Source: Aquatica leii (lineage: Eukaryota; Arthropoda; Insecta; Coleoptera; Lampyridae). Taken from it: DNA of 64,000 bases. The DNA is taken from positions 11,335,123-11,399,122 of the forward strand of contig CM069435.1 in NCBI GenBank assembly GCA_035610365.1. Reading direction: 5' to 3'. Numbering within the stretch: position 1 is the stretch's first letter; every line of letters starts with the position of its first letter. Below the pieces are notes generated by a model. The model was not told the DNA's origin and did no database searches. It saw nothing but the letters and a program-made list of their open reading frames with translations. Of the stretch, positions 23,505-34,889 are shown piece after piece. A program made the position numbers and the translations under genes.

Positions 23505-24125
23505 AAATGCATTGCTCGCCGTTTAATAGAATCACTTTGAAACTGCTTTTGATAACAATAACCGAAGGATAACGATGTACAAAATTTAAAAAACAGTGTT
23601 TATTGATTAGAAAGCAGTAAATACATACAGCGTGTATCTGATTAACAGGTTGTTCATTTAAAAGGTTCATCATAGCATCAATATACGCATAAAATCTTTA
23701 AAAAAATTTAAAATTTTGAGTCAAATAAATAAAAAATTACGAACCTGTAGAATTAAATAGTTTGTTTCACTATTAATAAACAGAAATGAAAAACAATGTT
23801 ATGTTTAATTCACTGTTCTAAGAACTGCACGTTTCTTCTCAGTAATTTGCTGACACTAAAAATAACAATAAATACAACATAACGTTCTCACGTAAGACTT
23901 AGTTAAGTGAAGTTGTTATTTTAAGAACCCACAAGCTTTCAAAATACTTGAATAAATAAATAACACTGCAAAAACAAAGCTAAACATGCAATGATACAAT
24001 TTTTCATTCTAAACAAGCGTATTGTGAAAATTCAGTTAAAAAATTCCAAAATAGATTGTTTATGTATACAAACAAATCCGGAAAGAAAATTGATAACTAT
24101 ATAAATTGATTACTATAAACGATGT
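23505..24125 (-). repeat. Repeat family F, copy 2
   Basis: Reverse complement of the 26442-27135 copy over nearly its whole length. It starts ACATCGTTTATAGTAATCA at 24125 and shares TTAGAATGAAAAAT, GTGTTATTTATTTA and GTTCTTAGAACAGTGAATT, then ACTATTTAATTCTACAGGT, CGCTGTATGTATTTACTGCT and ATTCTATTAAACGGCG. A minus-strand open frame crosses the end (23419-23673), but it is frameshifted in the other copy, so I do not call it a gene. The two copies point away from each other. Confidence 0.8.
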
Positions 24126-25283
24126 TTTTTTCTATATTGTAGCATTCGTCGGGCCCTTTTTTTAATAAACTGATAACATTACCCGACTGATAACATTATT
24201 CGTATTCCAATAAGCGGCGTGCACTGTAATTAGTATATGAGCCCTACAATAGAGCTGTCGTTGCAATAATCCCTCGGTACCATAGATCCATGTGACAAGA
24301 AAATAAGCAAACTAAACCGGTGTGTGAGTGTGTACCTGTCTCAGCAATTAGTAATACTAAATTAGTAAAGATCAAAATCATCCAGAGTTAAAACACCCTT
24401 TCAACCAGATACTATGTTCCCCCGCTAGAAAGTACCATAAGTCTAATATATTAATATAGTACAATGATTCACCTACTCAGCTTAAAAAATTCAAATACTT
24501 TCGAACTCGGCTATATCTAACCACTTAAAAAAAGGTTTCCTTGTACTTTCAAAAAAGTACTTTTGCGTAAACATTCAGGTTCTAAGAGAAGGCTTTCTAG
24601 TAGAAAAGTAAAGTACGACTAAAAAGAATACGAATCCGTTAAAAAAATTAGAAATGAATATTAATACGATTATAAAAATTTCGTAACTTAAACTTAGGAA
24701 GCTGTCCTAGTATTAAAATCTAAAGCCAAAAAAAACGTATTGTTTTATTGCAAAATTTTAATGCGCTTGTGTATAAGTACACAGAGCATAACTTGTCAAT
24801 TACTGGCCAACACCATAAATATAAAGTTACACGGCGTTACAGATTCTAATAATTATATAATCAAGACAAATATAAATTATATGAGTTAGACTAAACATGA
24901 GTATAAAACACCAGATTCTACGCCATCAAGCAACCAAAGTGCAAAAAACGCCTCAATATGAAAAAGTTTATAAACCAGGCCAATCAACAGTTTAGTCAGT
25001 AGAAGAAATCTCCAACAAATCATAAACCCAATAACACTGCTAAAATCGAGCGAGAATGTCTTAAGTATTTACGACAGTAGTAGAAACAATAACCAACGCC
25101 TAATTCAAAAATTCTAAAAAATAAATTACTACTGGTTCAAAAAAATTATATTTGACAAAGAACTGTATGATCGAATTGACACTACGCTGAATTAGCTCAT
25201 TACAAAACTGTAGCATAGAAAAATATGAAATGGCATTGTAAGGGCAGTTTGACAGCATCCTCGATATCTCTATTACACCGACA
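24126..25283. other. Unassigned AT-rich stretch between inverted F copies
   Basis: At about 24170-24230 a plus-strand block (GATAACATTATTCGTATT, CCAATAAGCGGCGTGCACTG) resembles the 3' end of family F (TTATTGTTATCAACGTGATT, CTATTAAGCGGCGTGCAGTG), so another F fragment may abut copy 2. Otherwise no feature. Confidence 0.4.
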
Positions 25284-26440
25284 GTGTTCCTAACCTATTT
25301 TATAGTTGGGATTTTGACGGCATTACTTGTCAATAAAACATTGACTTTCGCTGTCATTAAATCCAATGTAAACTTTTCTACTTTCCGTACTAATTTACAG
25401 TTTTCAAAACTAAAGACGTTTCTGCTGATTCACAGTGAGCATCCACGGCGAAAGAAGTTGAAACACGTCCACCTGGTAATGTCTTGGTAAGTACTTAGAT
25501 CTTGAATGCAATTTTAAGTACTTTATTTATACTTTTTCGCAGCATATAATACCCGCCTTTGTAAAAAAAAACGGGTGGATCGCACCTCTACAAATGTTGA
25601 AAAAACGCTTGAAAATGATTTATCGGATACTTCTGCGAGCGACAATGACTACAAAGATCTCAGTGATGATGAACGTCCAACAATCGCTATAAATAATCGT
25701 GTTATTAAATATGAAACTACATGTAAGATAGAGAAAGTAAAAATCGACCAGTATAGAGATGTAAAGTTCAAGCCAAAATTACATGTGGCCAATGTTACTG
25801 CAATGAATTAGTTAGATTTTTGGCTAACGATGTTCCTAGTGCAAGACTAATTTTCTAGAAGAATTCTGAACTTTTACCAGAGAATACAAGACAGTGCTGC
25901 CCTAAACCAAAATTTTTTAAAGCAAAAAGATTTTCTTTACCAAATAGACGTAATTACTGGTCCACCAAAAAGAAGAACAACTTATTCCCTCTACCAGCTT
26001 TTAGAGTCCGGTTTAGAAGAGGTTACTATGAATTTGAGCTCCTGAAGATCTTGGGGATCCTTATAAACGGAAAAAAACATTAGACCTTTTGTCATTATGT
26101 TACAAATCAAATAGAGCAACATTTTTTGTCCTAGTTATAAAATCTGGGTTGACAAATGGAAAATGGAAAAGGTAATCACGATTCAAAAACTCTGCCAATT
26201 ATCAAAATTGACTGAAAATTACCACGCATGTGGACGTATTGGAGTTGGAGATGTCTAGTTTGGATTAGTAAAAACAGCAGTGGACCTATCTCGTCGAGGC
26301 TTGTTCTTTCTAGGAATGGTAAATGTTGCAACTAAAAATTGTCCAATCGAGTACAGTACGTCGTACGGATATTATTATCAATCGGGTAATGTTATCACTT
26401 TACTAAAGAATCGGCTGGACGTATGCTACTACATAGAGAA
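25284..26440 (+). pseudogene. piggyBac-type transposase remnant, with a possible intron
   Basis: An acidic N-terminus typical of piggyBac proteins is read at 25560-25810 (NVEKTLENDLSDTSASDNDY…DLSDDERP). Further on, LGDPYKRKKTLDLLSLCYKS is at about 26055 and GRIGVGDV-FG…KTAVDLSRRGLFFLGMVNVA is at 26230-26330. The latter matches …VGDAYFGSVKTAVALMEKGLFFLGMVKTAT of piggyBac transposases, the block leading to the last catalytic Asp. It continues TKNCPIEY and GNVITL, then breaks at a family F repeat. GTAAGTAC at 25488 and CTTTTTCGCAG at 25533-25543 could bound a short intron. Multiple stops and deletions; dead. Confidence 0.75.
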
Positions 26441-26441
26441 A

Positions 26442-27135
26442 ACATCGTTTATAATAATCATAATTTCGGTTTATGTTATTAATTTTGTTATCAGGTTTGT
26501 TTGCATAGATGAATAATAACTTATTTTGTATGAATTTTTTTGCTGAATTTTCACGTGCTTTTTTAGAATGAAAAATATTATCATAGTACCCTAAAAATAG
26601 TTGTTTTGAATATTTAGCTTTATTAATGTAGTGTTATTTATTTACTAAAGTATTTTGACTGGTCTACGTAACGTTACATCATTTAAACATCTGCAAACAC
26701 GGTATCTTCGAGAGTTAACTTGGAAAGCATGAGCGTTTTTAGAATAACAACTTAAATAAACTAGGTCTGTATTATGTGATAACGTTATTTTGTATTTATT
26801 TTTAGTGTCAGCAAATTTCTGAGAGAATTGTGTAGTTCTTAGAACAGTGAATTAAACATTATAACGTTGTTTTTGATTTCTTTTTATTAGCGGTGTCAAC
26901 AAACTATTTAATTCTACAGGTCCGTTTTGGCTCAAAATTTTGATTTTTTAAATTTTAATTTGATATTTTTTGCTTATATTGATGCTATGATTTCACTTTC
27001 TAGATGAACAACTTGTTAATCACATCTACGCTGTATGTATTTACTGCTTTCTAACAAATAACTTTTTTTTTGAATTTCGGATATTGTAATCATTCGGTTA
27101 TTGTTATCAACGTGATTCTATTAAGCGGCGTGCAG
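26442..27135 (+). repeat. Repeat family F, copy 3 (694 bp, most complete)
   Basis: Begins ACATCGTTTATAATAATCAT directly inside the piggyBac reading frame and ends near AAGCGGCGTGCAGTG. Three copies share the same left edge. No terminal inverted repeat is obvious and coding content is not conserved. Class not recognised; Helitron-like ends (5' TC) are possible but unproven. Confidence 0.75.
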
Positions 27136-28136
27136 TGTACTTGAAAAAAATGACATTAAAACGTAGTGCCAGTGTAACAATGAATTAGTTACGCTTGCTT
27201 AGCGTGATGCTTAAACACACATAATCTTTGGAATGTGTAGAACTACTCTTATAAGCACATCATGTGTAAAACGGAAAATGACTTACAAGTAATTGGAAGA
27301 ACAGATTATATCGTTTCTGAGAATTATATAAACTAACGCATACTTAACTTTGAAGTACTACAAGAATGATGCTAATATGTCCCATGCCACTTTTACAAAG
27401 AATTTTGTCTTATGAGACCTCACAACTGGGAGGACGATAGAAAATGGTCCTCAATCTGTCGCCAATACAAATATGTTTCAAGCGGTAGCGGATCAGCAAC
27501 ATGAATAACCGGGTAACATACCCACGCGATACCGTTTAACTGCTGTAAGCAGCATACATGAAAGACGACGAGTTCAACGCAAGTGTTTTATTTGTTTATG
27601 TATTCGAAATAATAAAAAACGAGTGACTTTTGTATTCCTGGCGCCTATGGAAAGTATTGCCAAAAGCTCATTCGGCTAGAAGGATACTTTCTAAAAAATT
27701 GCATACTGTCGGCAGGATCTATTGGTCTGTCTCAGTGTATTTCCGGAAAGAGCTTCCGGCAAGACAGACAGTGGACGTATTAAAATGGATGTGTAATAAG
27801 TGACTTCGAAATCAGAACACTTAGTAATAATTCGTGTATTTCAATAATATCTTGTACATAGTTTTTTTTTTGTTGAAACAAAAAACGATCAGTTTGTCAG
27901 CGATATTAATACGATGGTTTTCAGGTTGTCACATTTGTTTAAAGACGATAGGTGACATTTGACTTTTTTACATTAAGCCAATGCTAAGTGGCTCTTTGAT
28001 CTGTTTGTTATACCCAGAGCAAAAAGGCAATCAAATTTCAATCAATTGAGCGAGTTTGATTGGGGACAAATATAAGTCAATTGCAAATCAATAGTTTGCA
28101 GAACATGGAAGGCCTATTAGGATTCAAACCGTTTAT
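27136..28136. other. Unassigned stretch with a short hairpin
   Basis: No domain recognised. An imperfect hairpin lies at about 27727-27772 (GTCTGTCT…TCCGGAAAGAGCTTCCGG…AGACAGAC). The sequence just beyond 27136 (TACTTGAAAAAAATGACATT) faintly resembles a mariner C-terminus but is too short to call. Confidence 0.35.
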
Positions 28137-28620
28137 AACATAATATATCAACATAATTTGATGACGCGTTTCTAGCACGTGTTCCGCCAACGCTGACTTT
28201 CAAAATTGTTTAAGACTACTACGTCTTCGATGCCTCTTAATACAAATTTCCACGCTTTCCTTTTCAATCTAATGGCGTTGATAGCATTCCTTGCTCTTGC
28301 TCTTGTGGTTCTGCATACATAGGGGAAACGGGTAGAAGCATGAGAATTCGTATTAAAGAGCATCAAAGATATCGTGTTAAACAATCTTTGAAGTCAGCGT
28401 TGGTGGAATAGGTGCTAGAAACGGGTCATCAAATTATGTTTGAAAATACTTTGACGAATGTTTCTAATTACTATCAGCGAAAAATTAGAAAATCGATTTA
28501 AATAATTAAAAATCCTTTCAATATTACCCAAGATTTCAGTTTTCCTTTACCGGATATTTGAAAACCAGTTTTACCTATCGGAGGCCGGTCTGTAAAAGCT
28601 TTCACGGCGCAATAGATCAG
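28137..28620 (+). pseudogene. Penelope-like element 3' end with inverted duplication at its 5' edge
   Basis: From about 28285 the plus strand reads IPCSCSCGSAYIGETGRSMR, then IRIKEHQRYRV, KSALVEHVLETGHQI and YYQRKIRKSIEIIKNPFNI. This is a well-kept GIY-YIG nuclease with its C-terminal helix. Two frame changes are needed. The first ~75 bp (28137-28212) are the reverse complement of about 28385-28447 of the same element (GCGTTGGYGGAAYANGTGCTAGAAACG), so a piece of it is present head-to-head. The clade differs from the 9.4-kb copy (different nuclease sequence). Confidence 0.8.
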
Positions 28621-28713
28621 TTTGTTCCGAACTCTCGGGAATTATCCAGAATGGAAAACTGTATTATAAAATTCTTATAGTAAAGTAATCTGTCATCTTA
28701 TTTTTTAAGATGG

Positions 28714-29471
28714 TGTTACGTGCAAAATTTTCATAACGTAATACCCTGTATATCGAATTAAAATTAGATTCCTGTTTTGACGCCCTCTGCCCATCTTTCT
28801 GGTTACTGACACGTTGCGGAAATTATTTTCAAGCTGTCAACTACCTAAGACGGTCTGTGTCGTTTTGAATTGACCGAATCCAAAGATTTAATAGTACATC
28901 CACTGTGATGGACAGGAAATTATAAGTTAATTACGAATTTAACGTAATTTATTCGGCACAGGGTAAGATATTTGCATCCGGTTTGTTAGAATTATTTTGT
29001 AATTTCTTTCTTAATTTGATAGCCGTTCCGCCACGCTTTAGCCACATGTTCCGATTTAAGTAATTAAGTACAAGAAGGAATGAACATCGATAAATAATTA
29101 AAGGCCTATTAATTATCCACACCAAAAAGGAATGTTACTTCTTCGACATCAGTCGATTGCGATACACACCTTTTCATCATTAGAAGAAACAGCATTCGAT
29201 ATATCGGGTTCTTATACTTAATATCTTATATTATTAATTTTGTAGACTTCGACTTTCGTGAGTCATTGCGTTGACACGACTTACATTCATACTATTCTAG
29301 GCTCACTCACAGGGGAAAACGTTTTCTTCGACCGTCTGTCTTGATCGAGGCAGAGGCTATGTGTTAATTATAAAAGATCTGGCGCCCTTAATTATTATTC
29401 ACTTGAACCTCCCCTATCTCCGACTGTGTGAGTTGGCCGTGCAAGGTTCGTGAGACCTAAAGCTTGTAACA
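28714..29471 (+). mobile_element. Solo LTR, family A, copy 2 (758 bp, type copy)
   Basis: Runs TGTTACGTGC…GCTTGTAACA with identical 4-bp flanks ATGG (28710-28713 and 29472-29475). Internal landmarks are GACGCCCTCTGCC, CAGGGTAAG (about 28961), GATCTGGCGCCCTTAATT (about 29378) and TATCTCCGACTGTGTGAGTTGGCC (about 29418). As the shortest bounded copy without tandem repeats or insertions it is the best reference for the family. No internal gag-pol follows, so it is a solo LTR produced by LTR-LTR recombination. Confidence 0.88.
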
Positions 29472-29475
29472 ATGG

Positions 29476-30213
29476 TAATTTAAAACCGTTTCAGTATTTT
29501 TTCTAAAAGTACGCTATTAAAAATTAATAAATTTTGAAAAATTATGCAACTTCTGGTATTGTTAATAGAAAGTATATAAAAAATATTGTTAAAAAGCAGC
29601 AATAGTAAAACAACATGGCACATTTAAAGTATGCGTTTTAATAACCGCCATTGATAATGACCACTGATGTCCGCAATTACTAAACAATTAAAATTTAAAT
29701 TGTTTGCATTCAGTTTGACGAATTAAGCCTAATATTTATGTTTTGTTACAAATCAATACTTAATCATGCAACTGGACAAGAATTTGTTGAATTTTTTATT
29801 CATAGAACACAAACGACTATATTAACCGATCGGCTCCTTCTGAATCTGTAAAAACAGTCATTTTAGTAAAAAATCGATAGATTCCAAACGGTGTGGTGAA
29901 ATGAGCGTCAGCAAGCAAGTTACTGTTTTTGAATTACTAGAAATTTGAATAATTATTTTAAGTTGCTTCAAGCCTTTTCCGCAGTTTTTAAGTACGATTC
30001 TATTTTTAAAAAGTAGAAAAGTCCGTTTAACTATTATTAACATTGTTATGGTAAAAAGTTGATAGGCTGAAATTTTTCGAGTATAAAATTTGTCCTCGAC
30101 ACGCCTACTTTTCGTAGACGGTTGTCAAACGATTCATTCTTCCTGTAACGCCTTGTACAACACGGACCGTTTTAGCGGTATCTCTAACCCCAACAAGGTT
30201 TTCATTATTAAGT
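29476..30213. other. AT-rich stretch without recognised gene
   Basis: Nothing recognised, except that at about 30070-30130 a sequence (AGTATAAAATTTGTCCTCGACACGCC) is echoed at 62515-62560 and 59185-59205. It suggests a dispersed repeat or promoter-like block just upstream of family B LTRs. Confidence 0.4.
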
Positions 30214-31237
30214 TGTTACAGGCAATTCGACGTGAATATGTGGACAAATTTTACGTATTTTTGAGCGAAAGTTTATTTTAGGGTATGTGATTATATCACT
30301 TCTTTCGTATTGAGAGTTAAAGTTAATTCTTCAGCGGGTCGCCACCCCTACACCTGTGGCCTTATCGGTGGCGTTGATAGAACAACTGCTTTTCGAAAAG
30401 TTTCCATGACGTCAGGTCGCTGAACGACAAGAGTTGAACACCACTTTATGGAAAGAAATACTTACACAAGTGCGAAGTTAATTATAGGAAAGCTCGGCGC
30501 ATTCTTTTACGTCAAATATTGTATGCATTAAATCAAATTACTTGTGCTAACACAGTATGTACGCTTGTGTCAAATTGCATATTACGTTTTAGGTCAGACT
30601 GGTACGGAATTAGTTAATCCACTACTGGATAATACACAACTGTAAGTATTGCATTTTCTATTTATACGAGTATTACTTCGTTGGTCATGTCGATTATTGG
30701 AATGGTCACACATACGTAATAGGTTGTAATCACAATTAATGTTAAACTTTTTTTGTGTGTCACATACTTATCTGGTGCGCTTTGATTCCCTATACTTTTG
30801 ATTTTCGTATTTTTGTAATTTCACTTAATAAAACAAACTCATTGCTTCGTTAAATGTAAAAGTTAGACTGATTAGGGAACTTCAATGTGCGACGTGTTGC
30901 CCAGTCAAGGGCGTAACTTATATCTGGCCTGTGGTATCAACCCATGTAATATTGTTTGCAACGCTGATATAACTATCCTTATGTACAGTCTTCGTCATCT
31001 TCAACTGCTTCTGTTATAAAATAAATACATATTCTGTGTTATCACTTCTGTCGTGTTATTTGTTCTTTTCCAGCTGTAGACAGAGTTAAACGATATCTCC
31101 CTAATTTAATCTTTCATCGTTTTGGCGCCTTTTTAGATTTAATTTATAATTTCGTATCACAAAGCCTACGACTCCCTCTCCGGGAAAACTGTGTTAGCCG
31201 TCGCTTGTTTTTTTGTTACACAAAAACCAGCCTAACA
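30214..31237 (+). mobile_element. LTR family B, copy 1
   Basis: Starts TGTTACAGGCAATTCGACGTG and ends ACCAGCCTAACA. It matches copies at 32690-33599 (-) and 44052-44979 (+): GAATATG…GAGCGAAAG, CCATGACGTCA, GAATTAGTTAATCC-CTACTGGAT, CCCTAATTTAATCTTTC-TCGTTTTGGCGCC, then ATTTATAATTTCGTATCACAAAGCC and CTCTCCGG…GTTAGCCGTCG. Flanks (AAGT and ACAT) do not match, so the target duplication is lost or the edges are slightly misplaced. No coding region. Confidence 0.7.
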
Positions 31238-32689
31238 ACATATTTAGTTAACAATTTTGAAGTTTTTCGCAGATGATTCTGGTTATACCGAATCAAAAAA
31301 GAACTAAAACTGTTCAATAATGTTCGGTCAATACAAAAATACCAAAACTAAGTCAGATAATAGTTACGCAAGTATAAAAAAATAAGTGGGAGAATTAAAT
31401 TCTAGCTCAATATATATATTAGCAAAAGACTATAAATTCAATTCTACTTCAAACTTGATAGTATCTGAAATTAGATATTTTCTACCAAAGATAACTAAAA
31501 TTCAATGCACGTGTTCTATATGTTTGTCCTGTAATTTGATCGAAAACTACTTACAAGTGACTTACTTAATAAGTACCAACACGTAAATTTAAACAACCAT
31601 GCCCTATTAGACAATTATGTTTTCCGACTTTATTTAAAATATTCACCTTATATGTATATAAAATTACTAATCAATCGGGCGTATAATAATAAATAAATAT
31701 ATTTAAAACAAACATTATTAGCATTTAATAATAAAAACACTTCGTTGAATACCAAAAAATACGACAACGTTAAAATATTTTATATCGCCGTATTGTGTAC
31801 TTTTTTTTCTATATAGAAAATCAAAGAGCATATTTACTTACCGGCATTAAGATTGATAAAATATATTGTTTGCCATTATTTGTAAACATAAAACGCTCGA
31901 CCAAACTCAAATACAAATACAACCCGGAATCTTATATTTAATCAGGGTTAGTAAATATTTTATATGTAATACAGGAAAAGGTAATTTCAAAACACGAGAA
32001 AATTCTATTCTATTAATTTATTACGTTGCGCCGTGGCAAATCGACACAAAAAGACGTTTATATAATACCGAGCAATGTAATGTCATAGTCAGAAACTCGG
32101 TGGGAAGTTGACCCCGGTTGTAGTATGTTAATCCATAAAGCCAATAGTGAGATCACAATGATTAATTACTGGCTCACTGTGTTAAAGTTAATAAAGATTA
32201 TTTATAACAAAAACAAGTTCAACATTTTTAACTAATAGACTTTGCAATTACTTGTAAACAATTGTTAAATTTACTATAGAGTTGTACGTCAATAAACCAA
32301 TAAAGATAATATAATGTATACGTTAACAGACATGTACTAAATGCCCATTTATAACCGCAATCGTGATAATACCAAAAACTGACATTTCTGTTGCATAAAT
32401 TTATGGTCGTAGAATTAATCAATGTATAACAATAAAGCTTTTTAACCATATCAGTATCAAAACAAAATCATAACCACAATAAAATAGAACTTGTTATGTA
32501 CCTATACAAAAAATTTACACATCGATATACACACAGACAGAAGCAAACTGATACTGACAATATAAACCAATGGAACAACCGAAATGACAACATGAATCAT
32601 AAAAATTATTAAAACAACAATAGAGAAAATGACTAATATATCTGTGTTGTGTAGATGTGTTGGTGCTTAGAAATAGTAATTTCTGAAAG
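31238..32689. other. AT-rich stretch without recognised gene
   Basis: Small open frames show no domain. A donor-like GGTAAGTAAATATG occurs on the minus strand near 31840 but no matching exon is convincing. Confidence 0.45.
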
Positions 32690-33599
32690 TATTACGCTGG
32701 TTTTCTCGTAACAATAAGAAAACGACGGCTAACGCAGTTGTTCCCGGAGATGGGGTCGCAGGCTTCGTGATAATCGATTATAAACTAAATCTAAAAAGGG
32801 CGCCAAAACGTAGCAAGTCTAAATTAGAGAGACATCGTTTAAATCTACCAGCAGCTGCAAAAAAAAAAAACACGGCGGAAGTGATAACACAGAATATATA
32901 TTTATTTTATCACAGGCAGTAGTTCAAAAAGGACGAAGAAGGTACATAAGTATAATCACATAAATTTTCCAAACACTAATACATGGGCCTGACAAAATAT
33001 AAGTTACGCCCTATACTGGGCAGCACGTCGTACAGTAAAAGGTCTAACTTTTACATTCAAAGCACTGCATAAAATTTTGTGACGCGCAAAATGATCTAAT
33101 CATTAATTGTGTTAACAACCTAACACGATCATTCTAACAATCGACATAACCAACGAAGTAGTACTCATAAAAATAGAAATTGTAATACTTACAATTATAT
33201 TTTATCCAGTAGGGGATTAGCTAATTCCGCACCTGTATTACCTAAAACGTAATATGAAACCTAACACAAACATGTACATACGGCGTTATCACAAGTAAAT
33301 TTCGTTTTTAAATCATAGAGACAGCGAATGCGCAGCGTTCCCCCTCGACTTGATATAGTAATTGGTCGTAAAAGTTCCTTCCAAAGGAATCGAAATCGTA
33401 AATGCCTCCAACCCCTTGACGGTGTGAATGGTTTAATTACAGCAACGTGACCTCATGGAAATTTTCCCAAATATGCCATTTGCTTGTTATCTCCACCGAT
33501 AAAGAAAACGTGTGTGGGCTATGAAAATCCACCCAAATAAGCTTTCGCTCAGATAGACACAAAATTCGATTGCATATTCACGTGGAATTGCGTGATGCT
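32690..33599 (-). mobile_element. LTR family B, copy 2
   Basis: Inverted relative to copy 1. Reading the minus strand it begins near CACGCAATTCCACGTGAATATG, passes CCATGAGGTCACGTT, GAATTAGCTAATCCCCTACTGG and TTTTGGCGCCCTTTTTAG, and ends ACCAGCGTAAT at 32690. Terminal bases are mutated and no target duplication is visible. With copy 1 it forms an inverted pair 1.45 kb apart. Confidence 0.7.
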
Positions 33600-33889
33600 T
33601 AATGATGAATAAAGAGCGGACAGTCAGGCAAGTGCCTGGAGCCTTCCTATTTTGCCTTTTTGTGTAACTTTTTGTCTTTTTGTCTTTTTAAAGAGTATTA
33701 TTCTAAATTGCCTTTTTACATATAAATTTTGAAAAGTTTGTGTAAACAGTGTTTTAATAAGTAGGAGACAATAACGCATTACCGATTTTTACTTAAATTA
33801 CGTACAATAATATAATTAACATTTTTTGTCAAAACGTCTTACCACGAACTTATAAATAACAACAGGGATTTTCATGTTTTGTTAAACAA

Positions 33890-34309
33890 GGTTTCCAGAA
33901 AACATTAAATACAAAAGCCGCTTATAGAGAAGAACTATTGCAAGCATTTATACTAAGATTATGTACAATGACAGGCTTAACAGAACACTATTTACAAAAC
34001 CGGAAGGATTTCGGAATGAATCATATTTTATAGCTCAATTCAGTACCTAAGTAAAGCAAACAAATATAGATAATTTTAATTCTGTCCGGTGGGATTCCTT
34101 TAATGACTGAAACACATGACTAAAATATTCTTTGTTTACTAATAATTAATTTTATGTTTGTAGGACTTCTGTGTCCCAATGGCGTAAAAAAAGAAAAGGT
34201 TCTCTTATTCGTAACCGATGCAGCACCTTATATGATCAAATCCGCTCAGGCACTAGAAATATTTTATCCGAATTTAAAACATTTAACTTGTCTAGCACAT
34301 AGAATACAT
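33890..34309 (+). pseudogene. hAT-like transposase-derived gene, 5' part (interrupted)
   Basis: An exon starting after TTTGTAG (34163) reads CPNGVKKEKVLLFVTDAAPY, continuing MIKSAQALEIFYPNLKHLTC and LAHRIH. It matches the conserved segment VLLFVTDAAPYM-KA…LYP-M-HLTCLAH of a hAT-related family common in insects (often annotated by similarity to CGG-repeat binding proteins). An earlier block at 33905-33965 (NTKAAYREELLQAFIL) may be an upstream exon. The frame is cut at 34309/34310 by the next element and resumes at 37848. Upstream exons are degraded, so the gene was probably not functional. Confidence 0.7.
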
Positions 34310-34347
34310 CTTGCCCTCCTAAGCCAAAAAGGCGTATCTCAAATTTC
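34310..34347 (+). repeat. Left terminal inverted repeat of the transposon
   Basis: CTTGCCCTCCTAAGCC, then AAAAAGGCGTATCTCAAATTTC. Pairs with 37809-37844. The outermost TT of this end corresponds to a single T at the other end. Confidence 0.9.
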
Positions 34348-34399
34348 AGTGAATTACTTATGCCCTTATATGACACTTTGAGTTGTATTTAATCCATTT

Positions 34400-34602
34400 C
34401 CTTAGCGAAATAGACGTATTTCGTCCGTATTGTGCAGCTAAAGTGCTAGAAATATAAGACGTATCTCAAAAATGAAACAAAAACCTAAGCAGTTTGGACG
34501 TAACTCATATTTCTAAGCAAAACGGCCGCTTCTCAGAGATTCGTCTACTTCGTCTAAGATTTCTGGCAATTTACAATTTGACCTTCACAGAGATACGTCT
34601 AC
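34400..34602. repeat. Left subterminal repeat array
   Basis: Degenerate copies of the terminal box (CCTAAGCnnAAnnnGnCGTATCTCA) occur at 34400-34423 (CCTTAGCGAAATAGACGTAT), 34458-34470 (GACGTATCTCAAA), 34484-34507 (CCTAAGCAGTTTGGACGTAA), 34512-34535 (TCTAAGCAAAACGGCCGCTT) and, inverted, 34589-34602 (GAGATACGTCTAC). Such arrays are usually transposase-binding sites. Confidence 0.75.
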
Positions 34603-34889
34603 ATCACTTAGTAGCTTACCTGATTGATACCTCAATTTGCCGCAGTATCAACGCTGTAAAGGGTTCAGCCTCATCTCTAAAGTTTGTAGTTTAGTCATCA
34701 ACTGTCAAATGTAGTTTGAAAATTAATTTTTATAGTAGTTAGATTGAAAAAAAGGTACATGTTTTTATATTGCCAGTAATATGTTATAAGGTGAGTAAAT
34801 ACAAAATTCACCACCGAAAAAAAAATTTAACATTTTATGTTGACTTTGAGGTTTTTTAGACATCGTATATTATTGTTTTAGATCTAATC

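Noticed and set aside
23419..23673. 84-codon minus-strand frame as a gene
   Set aside because: Most of it lies in repeat F and the equivalent region of the other F copy is frameshifted; no domain.
27136..27175. Mariner C-terminus after repeat F copy 3
   Set aside because: About a dozen residues resembling YFEKDNI in a changed frame; not distinguishable from chance.
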